The notes under the pieces are model-generated. The model ran no database searches and was not told the origin of the DNA. It worked only from the letters and a program-made list of their open reading frames with translations. Positions 16,297 through 24,364 of a stretch of DNA of 54,320 nucleotides are shown in pieces (the first letter of the stretch is position 1; each line of letters starts with the position of its first letter). This DNA comes from Nitrospirae bacterium MYbin6 (GTDB lineage: Bacteria > Nitrospirota > Thermodesulfovibrionia > Thermodesulfovibrionales > Magnetobacteriaceae). Both the position numbers and the translations under genes were made by a program. The stretch is from the NCBI GenBank assembly GCA_002753305.1, contig PEAC01000008.1, positions 1 to 54,320 on the forward strand, written 5' to 3'.

Positions 16297-17232
16297 TTAC
16301 CTGTTTTTTTCCACATATGCGAGATATTTCTTAAATAGCGCGGGATTTACCTCTTTCATATATTTCCGTATCTTTGTCAGCTCGACGGCTGAGACGTGCT
16401 GCAGGTATTTGTTGTTGTCTGAGAGCACCAGACATGTATAAAACAACTTAGCCCTTGTCTCTTCGTCCCGGTTTTTCAAATACAATTTTTCTAATTCCGC
16501 AAATCCGGCGACATAGACCTTTAAGTCCTCTATCAGCCGTATTGTCTTAGGCGGGAATACCCCGCGTACGCATCCATAGCTCACTACCCAGCGGAGGGGT
16601 TGCACCTCATCCGCGCGCGAATTTGTCCTGACATCGCCTATTAATTCCAAGACCTCAGAATCTGCTATCAAATCCAAACTAACCCCAAGCGGGTCGATTT
16701 CAAGCGCCTCCCTGAGGCAAATCCTTGAGGCGGCTATGTCCTTATTAAGAAAATGTACATAGCTGAGATACCCGAATAGCTCAGAAGAGTTCGGCGACTT
16801 GATGGCCGCCTTTTGGAGTTTCTGCCGTGCCGTTTTCAGGTCATCGGCGTAGATGTAGAGCGCTCCGGCCGGAGTACCGCCAATAAACAGAAGCTCAGAG
16901 GGTTGACTATCCAGGGCTGAGCACAGCCGGATAAAATAATTCTTTTTTATTCCCGAGAGATATGGAACCCTTAATCTTGCATCGCTCAATAATTTCTCAA
17001 ACGCATCCCAAGTCGAAGACATCTGTTCGGGGTCGGATTGATTATGGCGTTCCATAAAATAATCACATACCATATTCTCAGTTTCGATGTCTATCAGGGG
17101 ATACGATTTCTTAAACGCCTCAATTTCGCTTTTGGCCGCTGCAAATTCTAAATCCACAATTAACTGAATAATACGGTTTTTGCTCAAATACGGCAAATTG
17201 AAAAGCGGCAGCTCTTCCAAACTGTCCCCCAT
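16297..17232 (-). CDS. Uncharacterised helical protein with TPR-like segment
   Basis: 311 residues, no signal peptide or membrane helix. Around residues 125-185, two helix pairs (LKTARQKLQKAAIKSPNSSE and DIAASRICLREALEIDPLG) read like tetratricopeptide repeats, which mediate protein contacts. The rest is helical without a recognisable domain. It begins five bases after the secreted Ntn-hydrolase gene on the same strand and is probably co-transcribed with it. Confidence 0.65.
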   Translation of the reverse strand: MGDSLEELPLFNLPYLSKNRIIQLIVDLEFAAAKSEIEAFKKSYPLIDIETENMVCDYFMERHNQSDPEQMSSTWDAFEKLLSDARLRVPYLSGIKKNYFIRLCSALDSQPSELLFIGGTPAGALYIYADDLKTARQKLQKAAIKSPNSSELFGYLSYVHFLNKDIAASRICLREALEIDPLGVSLDLIADSEVLELIGDVRTNSRADEVQPLRWVVSYGCVRGVFPPKTIRLIEDLKVYVAGFAELEKLYLKNRDEETRAKLFYTCLVLSDNNKYLQHVSAVELTKIRKYMKEVNPALFKKYLAYVEKNR

Positions 17233-17237
17233 GCCTG

Positions 17238-18377
17238 TTAGTTTTTCAGCAAATCATTTATCTTAGGCACGTCGGGGTAGGGTATCTCTGACAGCGCCAC
17301 GGGTTTCAGGTACTGGGTTGGGTTTGCGAAGGCGTCGTTGAGGTCGATTTTCACTATGCTGCCCACGTTTTGATATGTGTCAATGTACCAGATGCCGTGT
17401 GTCAGGTCTTTAATTACCTTCCACAGTGTGTAGTCCTGGGCGTAATTTCCGTCGCTCATCTTATCCCTTACCGAACCAAACGGGATATCGACATTGTTCA
17501 GGATGTGGATAATGGAGCGAACACCCTCCTTTGCCGTATCCGGCTGTTTGGCGAAAAACACAAGATACGCGGCCTTTACGAAGCGCGACGGTGGGGTGTA
17601 ATCCCCGGGGATTCCAATCATGCCGGTGCCCTGCCCGAAGGGCTTTAACCTCGCATCGCCAAATGCCCTGACGACATTGTCCGGCGATAAGTTCACATAG
17701 TTATTAAGATTATTGGACATCCACGCGTAATCGGGGCTGTTTGTCATCACCTTAACGTCGTTATCGTAGATATGCAGTTGTTTCTTCGTGTATTCGATGA
17801 TAATACTCTTACCGGTTTTGTCGTGCAATACAAAATGCAGTTGTGGGATTTGGTTTAACATCACCTGGTTGGGCTTACCCCAGACTGTCATCTTGGGCAG
17901 CTCGCGCTTAATGTCATCAACGCTGGCGAAATTGCCAAGCAGCCAAGTGCCAAAGTCATCCGTTGACATAACATTTTTATCTGAGGGTTTAGCATCCTGA
18001 TACTCGGCATATCCGGGGAAATAGAGCACCTCTAAGGATAACCCCGCGCTGTTTTGCCCGTCGGACACATCGGTAGAGGCCTTATTGCCGACAAATCCGA
18101 AGTATGCGTATTTTGATGTCCAGCTAACGCCCGGAGTGCCGTCAGGTCTAAGGCTTGTAGTCTTAACCCCGGCGGGCCAGACGCGAAGCGCGTAGTCAAA
18201 CTGGTTATAAATATAAGAAGTGCCGTCGGCGGCCTTCTTAACAAATCCTTCCCATTCAAGAGTCCTGCCAACAAGCACAGTACCGTCCTTTGCGGTCAAT
18301 TGAATGTCAGTACAGGCAAAGGCAGGTTGGGACAATAAAACCACGGCAACGGCAATAATCGCAAGTAATTCCTTCAT
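17238..18377 (-). CDS. Secreted choloylglycine-hydrolase-family Ntn amidase
   Basis: 379-residue linear-amide C-N hydrolase. A signal peptide (residues 1-21, ending PAFA) is followed at once by Cys22, which becomes the N-terminal nucleophile after cleavage. Arg38 in VGRTLEW is the next conserved active-site residue. The Asp/Asn region (TNSPDYAWMSNNLNNY) and later Arg are also in place. Family members cleave bile-salt conjugates, penicillin V or N-acyl homoserine lactones; in an environmental Gram-negative, acyl-homoserine-lactone or other N-acyl-amide hydrolysis in the periplasm is more likely, but this is inference. AGGAG is eight bases from ATG 18377, favouring it over ATG 18383. Confidence 0.88.
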   Translation of the reverse strand: MKELLAIIAVAVVLLSQPAFACTDIQLTAKDGTVLVGRTLEWEGFVKKAADGTSYIYNQFDYALRVWPAGVKTTSLRPDGTPGVSWTSKYAYFGFVGNKASTDVSDGQNSAGLSLEVLYFPGYAEYQDAKPSDKNVMSTDDFGTWLLGNFASVDDIKRELPKMTVWGKPNQVMLNQIPQLHFVLHDKTGKSIIIEYTKKQLHIYDNDVKVMTNSPDYAWMSNNLNNYVNLSPDNVVRAFGDARLKPFGQGTGMIGIPGDYTPPSRFVKAAYLVFFAKQPDTAKEGVRSIIHILNNVDIPFGSVRDKMSDGNYAQDYTLWKVIKDLTHGIWYIDTYQNVGSIVKIDLNDAFANPTQYLKPVALSEIPYPDVPKINDLLKN

Positions 18378-18426
18378 TTTCATATCTCCTGTATTAACTC
18401 CATATGTTAGTCTTGTCTATCCTAGT

Positions 18427-18618
18427 TCAAACGGAACAATTAATGGTATTGAAATAAGCAGTGGATATAACCTTTAACGAGAGATTAAATTTTCTGTTTT
18501 CTTCTGTCCTCCTTTTTTTAGCGGCATATAGTTTTTCCTGCCTTAGTTTTCTGACATTGTCAGGGTTACCCTTATAATAATCCACGGGTCTCATAAAATC
18601 AATAGCTGAATGAAGTCT
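18427..18618 (-). pseudogene. C-terminal remnant of an IS3-type (rve) transposase
   Basis: Reading the minus strand from 18618 gives RLHSAIDFMRPVDYYKGNP followed by a basic helix and a stop at 18427-18429, about 63 codons. This is the usual end of IS3-family OrfB integrases (RLHSALGY..P..Y). Nothing upstream of the Arg continues the gene because the copy of the IS4-type end at 18621 abuts it directly. It is thus truncated at the junction. Confidence 0.65.
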
Positions 18619-18620
18619 GT

Positions 18621-18670
18621 GGCAATACTGTCCGGTATGAATTATGATGCCCCTTGGTTTGAAAATATAG
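18621..18670 (+). repeat. Second copy of the IS4-type element end
   Basis: 48 of 50 bases match 4502-4551, the left end of the element at 4492-6044, lacking only the outermost 10 bases. Here it sits about 50 bases beyond the 3' end of a different (IS1634-like) transposase remnant and cuts into the IS3 remnant. No matching right end is visible before 19.47 kb. Confidence 0.8.
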
Positions 18671-18719
18671 CGGATGTTCCTAGCGACAAAGCGCGATTAA
18701 ATGCTATAAGTATATGATA

Positions 18720-19260
18720 TTACTTCATAATACGGCTGGATGGCAGTTTTCTCTCAGTGGTTGCAATGATGTCTCTACTTGGTAACACCTCCGGCATTTT
18801 GACGCGAGCGGCTTCTATCAGTCTCTCAACTGATTCACGGGGATTCGGTATCTGATTGAATGCCGTGGCTGCCCCATTAAACGACACTTCCTCGACGCAT
18901 AAGGTGCAAAGCTCTTTTATTCCTTCCTCTACCGTAATATCCAGCAACTGCCATCTTATGGCAAGTTCCTGAATAATTCGATAGGCCAGCATTACTACAA
19001 ATACATGCCCCCGTGTTCGTGTTGCAAGCCGTACATGAATTGGACGAAGCTCCAGCTCAACAGTCTTACTACTGCGAAATGCCCACTCCACATATGATAA
19101 ATCCTTGTATCGTCTCTGCCGTTGCAGACTGTTCGGGAAGAGAACTTTTCAACACGTAGCATCCGTCCAGTTTAGCCTCTTCGTTTAACGTCTCCTTATC
19201 AATACTTAACACAACCTCTCCTGAGTTCGCCGACACTGTTACCCATCTGGAAATATTCAA
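18720..19260 (-). pseudogene. IS1634-like transposase, C-terminal fragment with frameshift
   Basis: Two overlapping minus-strand segments join into the end of an IS1634-type (IS4 superfamily) transposase. 19260-19069 reads LNEEAKLDGCYVLKSSLPEQ up to AETIQ, and after a one-base shift 19091-18720 reads VEWAFRSSKTVELELRPIHV, then TRGHVFVVMLAYRIIQEL. The DGCYVLKT and EWAFR..K blocks are the family's C-terminal catalytic region. The N-terminal two thirds are missing. The 209 bases 19261-19469 hold no gene that I can see. Confidence 0.8.
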
Positions 19261-19469
19261 TCGCTATACATAGTGAGTACACTATAAACTATCTATTGCG
19301 CAAATGACAAGCATTAAATGAAATATATTTTCTATATTAGTGGCTACTAATAAGCTCGTTTTGCTCTAACTCTCTTTTCTATATGGTTTTTATCAGCTTT
19401 TCGCCAGGAACATCCGTTGTAAAAACTGGGCAACTAGTTATAGAACCCCACCATATCAATCTTTGAGGA

Positions 19470-19781
19470 TTACGGATACAGCCGCGTTGGCAGCACACCG
19501 GCGCGCACTGGCATGGGCGGTGCCGGGCGGCGTCCGCATTTCAGATTCCAGTAGGCCCATGAACGCCTGTCAAATATCCCGGGCAGCGCGTGGTCAAGCG
19601 CTTCGCCGTACTCCTTTTGTCCAACAATGCCCTCAAGGGCTGTCAAATCCTCAACCGTGCCATAGGTCATGACGTGGGCAAGGAAATGCACCGGATCTAA
19701 TAGCGCCTCCTCCGGCTCTTTAAACCAAACAACACGGCGGGCTACATTCAGAAGCTCCGGCGTAACAGGCAAGGCCCTCAT
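19470..19781 (-). CDS. Putative partner of the AbiEii-type toxin
   Basis: 103 residues, mostly helical. Blocks ARRVVWFKEPEEALLDPVHF, MTYGTVEDL and GIFDRRSWAYWNL match, from memory, a small conserved protein regularly found beside AbiEii-like nucleotidyltransferases. Its start overlaps the toxin stop by four bases (ATGA), the coupling expected of a toxin-antitoxin pair, with the toxin gene first. Markedly more GC-rich than the surrounding genes. Role as antitoxin is inferred from the pairing. Confidence 0.6.
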   Translation of the reverse strand: MRALPVTPELLNVARRVVWFKEPEEALLDPVHFLAHVMTYGTVEDLTALEGIVGQKEYGEALDHALPGIFDRRSWAYWNLKCGRRPAPPMPVRAGVLPTRLYP

Positions 19782-20449
19782 GGCGTGTATCCTTTTTTGT
19801 CCACGCGCCCGGCATATGGCACAAGCTCTGGAAGTCTGGCCGGATTAACGGCCTCAACGGCGGCGCGAAGGCGCTCCCGCACCTCGGCGGACAGGCCCGG
19901 AACATCTTCAAAGTAGCTGAGTGCCTTCAACGTAATCATTGGGTTAAAGCTGCGGCCATAAACAATTCCACCGGCGGCAAGCGCCCGCGGTAAGTCGATG
20001 CCGTGCCGTATCAGCGCGTCAATATCAAGATAATCCTTAGCCTCGGCCCGTTGCTGCACCACGGCAACTTTTGTCCCCGCAATGTCAATCAGAGAAGCCA
20101 CATAAACAGCGCTCCCCTCAGCCTGCTCACGCTCGGCCACTTGCCCAAGGCCAAGTCCCCCGAAGAAAGAAACCAGGACAGGGCCGCCACGCTCAATGCG
20201 GCATTTCAGGGTATTTGGAGCAACCTGCACCCGCTCCGCATCCTTAAGATAAGAGATGCCCTGAGCAAGGCGGTTCGGATCAAATGATTGGTTGGAAAAG
20301 AAATCAAAATCAACAGAGGCTCGATGCCCAAGCCGCAAGGCAAGTGCCGTCCCCCCATAGAGCGTGAAGTGCTCAGGCGTGGCATCAAGTTCCGGCCACA
20401 GACATAGCTGCTGCGGTGGCAGGATGGATATCATTGGCTTAATAATCAA
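19778..20449 (-). CDS. AbiEii/AbiGii-family nucleotidyltransferase toxin
   Basis: 223-residue minimal-type nucleotidyltransferase. The catalytic strand reads YGGTALALRL (31-40), then SVDFDFF (45-51) with the two metal-binding Asp residues, 47 and 49. In AbiE systems the homologous toxin transfers nucleotides to tRNA and blocks translation during phage infection. It is shorter than AbiEii proper and belongs to the compact COG-type branch. GC-rich, coupled to the 103-residue partner, and starting inside the last 11 bases of the upstream membrane-protein gene. Confidence 0.8.
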   Translation of the reverse strand: MIIKPMISILPPQQLCLWPELDATPEHFTLYGGTALALRLGHRASVDFDFFSNQSFDPNRLAQGISYLKDAERVQVAPNTLKCRIERGGPVLVSFFGGLGLGQVAEREQAEGSAVYVASLIDIAGTKVAVVQQRAEAKDYLDIDALIRHGIDLPRALAAGGIVYGRSFNPMITLKALSYFEDVPGLSAEVRERLRAAVEAVNPARLPELVPYAGRVDKKGYTP

Positions 20450-20936
20450 GGGTTTTTCCTCTTTGTTCCCTATGAAACATTGAACTCAGTTGACCGGCTT
20501 TGCCCTTGTGGAGTTTCTCGAGTTTCCACGGAAAATAAAAATAAACCCCGTAGGACAGGATTATTAAAATCAGCGATAAGGCAATTATTAAGACGGCCGC
20601 CACCTCGGCACGCCTTCCCGTGCGCACCTCCGTATCCCTTATCAGCCTTACCCCCTTCGGTGGATAGCGTTTCTGCCTGTATGTCCTCACGCCAAAGGTT
20701 ATAAAATATATCGAACAGGCCGATATGCCCAAGGCCCCAAGGCCCGTTACCATTCTGAATAAAAATATCATCTTCCTGAAGGCCGTCTCCGGCTCCAGCA
20801 GCTTTAGTCCCTCAATATACGAAAGCAGGTATCTCGATACCAGCAACGCCACGGGCAGCATTATTAAGGCCGTTACGAGGAGCTTTTTCCTCAGCCCCTT
20901 GTCTGTCGGCACTATCTCGTTCTCTTCACCATCCAT
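20439..20936 (-). CDS. Small membrane protein, three predicted helices
   Basis: 165 residues, unrecognised. Hydrophobic segments lie near residues 19-37, 58-80 and 113-137, with a basic loop (YRQKRYPPKGVRLIRDTEVR) between the last two and a charged C-terminal tail. No known domain seen. The gene probably starts at the ATG 20936, which lies seven bases after a TATAAT box with no Shine-Dalgarno. It is divergent from the DnaJ-MORN gene, 92 bases away. Confidence 0.6.
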   Translation of the reverse strand: MDGEENEIVPTDKGLRKKLLVTALIMLPVALLVSRYLLSYIEGLKLLEPETAFRKMIFLFRMVTGLGALGISACSIYFITFGVRTYRQKRYPPKGVRLIRDTEVRTGRRAEVAAVLIIALSLILIILSYGVYFYFPWKLEKLHKGKAGQLSSMFHREQRGKTLDY

Positions 20937-20943
20937 CTATAAT

Positions 20944-20949
20944 ATTATA
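20944..20949 (-). promoter_or_regulatory. -10 box, leaderless spacing, membrane-protein gene
   Basis: TATAAT on the minus strand, seven bases before the ATG at 20936. A weak TTGTTG lies 15 bases further upstream. Confidence 0.35.
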
Positions 20950-21014
20950 ACAAATCAACAGTTACAACAAAAACCATTTTATAAGATCCACACTGGCAGA
21001 AAATCTCGTGAAAA

Positions 21015-21023
21015 TGGTATAAC
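21015..21023 (+). promoter_or_regulatory. Extended -10 box of the DnaJ-MORN gene
   Basis: TGGTATAAC is an extended -10 (TGnTATAAC) that ends five bases before the ATG at 21029. Confidence 0.4.
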
Positions 21024-21028
21024 AAGGC

Positions 21029-22099
21029 ATGGCTGGCATAGATAAATCTTACGACATACTTGGCGTGAAACCTGGGGCGCCCCTGGAGGAAATCAAACAG
21101 GCGTATCGGGATTCCATTAAGGTCTGGCACCCTGACAGATTCACCCACGAGGACGAACGATTCAGAAAGAAGGCCGAGGGAAAAACACAGGAAATCAATC
21201 TGGCATATAGTAAAATCCTTGAATACCTCAACCTCTCCGTCCAACACCAGCCCCCTGCGGCAAGTGCCGCACCGGAAGATTTCACAAGACAAAAAGAAGC
21301 AGCGCCTAGCCGAGCAAACGATAAACACCATGCCCCAAAGGATTCAAAAACCCATAGCGCCACCAATGCTCAGGACGGCAAACGGCAGGCACACAAGCAG
21401 GCACATAAGAAGAGCAGAGACCCTGAGAAGCGCACCTTCACATGGGCTGATGGAACCATCTACACAGGAGAGTTTAACGGTGACATGCCAAACGGCCAGG
21501 GGACTTTGACTTACACCGATGGAACTACATACGTTGGAGAGGTCAAAGATGGCGCCCCACACGGGAAGGGGATTTTAATTTACCATAGCAGATGGAAGTA
21601 CGCGGGGGACTTCCACAGTGGTATGCCACACGGGGAAGGCACCTTAACTTACCCTAATGGAACGATATATGAGGGACAGTGGAAGGATGGGAAAAAGGAC
21701 GGCCACGGGACGTTAACGCATCCTGATGGAACAACATACACCGGCCAATGGCAGGATAACTCAAGGCATGGACAGGGCACCTTAACTTATCCCAACGCAA
21801 CGGCATATGCCGGGCAATGGGAGTATGATACAAAAAATGGGCATGGCTCATTGACATATCCGGATGGAACCAGCTACGCCGGAGACTGGAAAGACAACAT
21901 GCAGCATGGGCAGGGGACTTTCACATACCCGGATGGCACAACGTATGTTGGGCAGTGGAAGGATGATAAAAAACATGGGCAAGGGACTTTGAAATTTCCT
22001 GATGGAAGGAAGTTCATCGGGCAGTGGAAGGATGATAATATGTACGAGAAGCAGAGGCCGGTAAAAATTCTGCATCCAGAGGCATACAATTGGGAGTAG
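21029..22099 (+). CDS. J-domain protein with nine C-terminal MORN repeats
   Basis: 356 residues. Residues ~6-65 are a DnaJ J domain with the HPD tripeptide at 34-36 that stimulates DnaK ATPase. A 70-residue low-complexity linker rich in Lys, Ala, His and Gln follows. Residues 142-350 hold eight full and one partial MORN repeats of 23 residues (consensus YxGxWxDGxxHGxGTLTYPDGT). MORN repeats bind phospholipids or partner proteins. No zinc-finger or client-binding DnaJ domains are present, so this would bring DnaK to whatever the MORN fan binds. The repeats are also visible as 69-base tandem DNA repeats, so copy number may vary between strains. Confidence 0.88.
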   Translation: MAGIDKSYDILGVKPGAPLEEIKQAYRDSIKVWHPDRFTHEDERFRKKAEGKTQEINLAYSKILEYLNLSVQHQPPAASAAPEDFTRQKEAAPSRANDKHHAPKDSKTHSATNAQDGKRQAHKQAHKKSRDPEKRTFTWADGTIYTGEFNGDMPNGQGTLTYTDGTTYVGEVKDGAPHGKGILIYHSRWKYAGDFHSGMPHGEGTLTYPNGTIYEGQWKDGKKDGHGTLTHPDGTTYTGQWQDNSRHGQGTLTYPNATAYAGQWEYDTKNGHGSLTYPDGTSYAGDWKDNMQHGQGTFTYPDGTTYVGQWKDDKKHGQGTLKFPDGRKFIGQWKDDNMYEKQRPVKILHPEAYNWE

Positions 22100-22107
22100 C
22101 AAACCCT

Positions 22108-23241
22108 TCAGGCAATCTTCGGTTGCACCTTTAATGCCTGGCAGAAGGTATCGACCATTTTGCCACAGAATGTATCCCATGTCAGGTTGTTTCTTACGAA
22201 CAGTTTCCCTCGTACCGCCATTTCCTTATGTCTTTCACGGTTGAGATACACGTCCATGAGCGCCTCGGCGTAGTTGTCCGTTACTGTGCCGATGCCAGAG
22301 GATTTTATCAGAGATGCGGCGGTCATTTCCGCAGATACAACAACGGGGGTCTTCGCCGAGAGGGCCTCAAACGGAGAGAGCCAGCCGCCCTGGGATTTTA
22401 CGGGATGAAGCAGCACGTCACATGTGTAGTATAACTCTCTCAGCCTGTCCCGGTTTATGTGGCCTGGCAGCTCTACAATGTCTTTGAGGCCATGCTCTGT
22501 GATATATTGTTGTACCTCTCCAAAGTATGCCCCGCCCTGAAATCCTGCGAGAATCAACAGGATTCCGGGGATTTTATCCTTCAATGAATTGACTGCCTTA
22601 ACAGCTTCAAGCTGATTTTTATATGGGTTAAATACGCCGGACTGAAGGACGGTGAAGCGGTTTTTGCGTGAGGGCATCTCCGGCGGATTAGAGAAAAACC
22701 CGTAGTTTATTCCATAATGAATTATCCTGGGTGTAACCCCATAGAGCGACTTAAAGCGCGCGGCGTTAAAATCGTCCGCCACGACGGCGTTCCTTACGTA
22801 TCGCCTAACGATAAACTTATCAAAGTCATAAAACAACCCCTTGGCAAACCCCTTAAGCGCGCCGTCCCGGTCAGCGCTGCCTCCAAGGAACACCGCGGGG
22901 GGTTCATTGCAGAGCCATACCGCGGGTTTTGATATGGTGAATGTCGTAAGCTCAGCCGGGCAGTTGTGCAGGTTTATTACGTCAAACCGTTTGGCAAGTC
23001 TGCGTATTCCCTTGCTGAGCAGCCACATGTTTTTCAGCAGGTCACGCCAGTCGTTTGATGCAATAAAGGGGTATGTTATTATCTCGGTATTTGTTATGTC
23101 TTTTTCTATCTCAGGGAGGATGCCGGTAGTAAGGAGGGCGTGGGCGATGTTGTGCCTTGACAGGTAGTTTGCCAGCTCTACGATTACGAGTTCCGCCCCG
23201 CCGTAGATATACATATTGGGGGTTACTACAAGTACGCGCAT
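22108..23241 (-). CDS. GT4-family glycosyltransferase
   Basis: 377-residue GT-B glycosyltransferase. The N-domain opens RVLVVTPNMYIYGGAELVI with the glycine loop; the C-domain has FTVLQSGVFNPYKNQLEAVKA, then LPGHINRDRLRELYYTCDV and the nucleotide-sugar site PFEALSAKTPVVVS (E-x7-E region). Retaining cytosolic transferase, donor unknown. AAGGAG is nine bases upstream of the ATG. It is the last gene of a minus-strand operon after a GDP-mannose-dehydratase-like gene and a radical SAM gene, so a GDP-6-deoxyhexose is a reasonable guess for the donor. Confidence 0.87.
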   Translation of the reverse strand: MRVLVVTPNMYIYGGAELVIVELANYLSRHNIAHALLTTGILPEIEKDITNTEIITYPFIASNDWRDLLKNMWLLSKGIRRLAKRFDVINLHNCPAELTTFTISKPAVWLCNEPPAVFLGGSADRDGALKGFAKGLFYDFDKFIVRRYVRNAVVADDFNAARFKSLYGVTPRIIHYGINYGFFSNPPEMPSRKNRFTVLQSGVFNPYKNQLEAVKAVNSLKDKIPGILLILAGFQGGAYFGEVQQYITEHGLKDIVELPGHINRDRLRELYYTCDVLLHPVKSQGGWLSPFEALSAKTPVVVSAEMTAASLIKSSGIGTVTDNYAEALMDVYLNRERHKEMAVRGKLFVRNNLTWDTFCGKMVDTFCQALKVQPKIA

Positions 23242-23263
23242 TTAAGTGTCTCCTTCGACAAGC

Positions 23264-24364
23264 TCAGGATGAGCAAGATTTATAGACACAGCAGTTGCTG
23301 CAAGGCGGCGGACATTGCCCTGTTTTGAGCATCGTCTTGAGATTTTTGTACCGCTGGCCTCTCCATATCTCTTTAAAACTTTGAGTAAAGATATTCCCCA
23401 GGGCGGTTTCCCTCTGGAAATCCCTCCGGTTTGCCTCGTTACCGGAGCAGCATGGGATAACGTCCCCGGTTGCGAATATAAAGGGCATAGTCCACTCGAC
23501 ACAGTTATTCATTGGCGGTTTGTCGGTGGGGACATCAGGATTCCATGTGATTTTGACGCCGTGCCTTTTACCGGCCTCAATGGCCTCGGCAATGGTCTCT
23601 TCGGGGACTTTTATAAACAGCTCGTCGGATTCTTTGAACCTGTGAAGCATCTGGGAAAAGAATATCGTCACGTCGTCCCCGCCGGAGGGCCGCGCTCCGG
23701 AGAGTTCCGCCACAAGCTCGACGTATCTTGAGACCTCGCCGCAGTTGAGTTTATTTATTATGTAGTGGAAGTTCATCTCGGGGAAAAAAGACCCCATTTC
23801 CTTTTTTATCCTGAAAAATGTCCTTACGTTTTCCGTTACCCTTTTGAAATCCGACCCCACGCGAAGGGCCTCGTATGTCTCCTTCGTAGCCCCGTCTAAT
23901 GAGACGAAGAAGTTTTCGATGTTTATCTCAATCAACCTTCGGGCTACGGTCTCGTCGATAAAATAAAACGTATCAAACAACTCGACAATGGCGTGTTTCT
24001 TTTTGACATATTCAAGCATGTTCAGAAAGTCCTTGTGCATGAAACTCTCCCCAATGCCGGTAAGGCCTATCCACTTAAGGCGCGGAAACTGGTCGATTAT
24101 GTGCTTAAACTTATCGAATGGCATATCAATGCCCGGCTCATGCCAGTACGTATGCTCACACTGAATGCAGCGCAGGTTGCAGCGCGTTGTCACCTCAACC
24201 TCCAGGTACTGCGGGTAGGAGTCTAAGAGGTACAATATCTTTGTAATAAGCGGATGGCGCGTATACCAGAATAAGTGGAAATGGAGATAGTTCCAGGCGT
24301 ATCTGAATCCCTTATATTTGAAGGCCGCCCATATGCGCCTCACCCCTGACAGATATTTCGTCAT
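23264..24364 (-). CDS. Radical SAM protein with SPASM-type C-terminus
   Basis: 366 residues. The [4Fe-4S]/AdoMet motif CNLRCIQC (C62, C66, C69) begins the radical SAM barrel; LTGIGESFMHKDF and FVSLDGATKETYE are standard barrel elements. The C-terminus has further Cys groups (IPCCSGNEAN, then CPPPCSNCCVYKSC) typical of SPASM auxiliary clusters. SPASM enzymes modify peptides, proteins or sugars by hydrogen abstraction. Placed between a sugar dehydratase and a glycosyltransferase, a carbohydrate substrate is likely. It overlaps the dehydratase gene by four bases. Confidence 0.87.
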   Translation of the reverse strand: MTKYLSGVRRIWAAFKYKGFRYAWNYLHFHLFWYTRHPLITKILYLLDSYPQYLEVEVTTRCNLRCIQCEHTYWHEPGIDMPFDKFKHIIDQFPRLKWIGLTGIGESFMHKDFLNMLEYVKKKHAIVELFDTFYFIDETVARRLIEINIENFFVSLDGATKETYEALRVGSDFKRVTENVRTFFRIKKEMGSFFPEMNFHYIINKLNCGEVSRYVELVAELSGARPSGGDDVTIFFSQMLHRFKESDELFIKVPEETIAEAIEAGKRHGVKITWNPDVPTDKPPMNNCVEWTMPFIFATGDVIPCCSGNEANRRDFQRETALGNIFTQSFKEIWRGQRYKNLKTMLKTGQCPPPCSNCCVYKSCSS

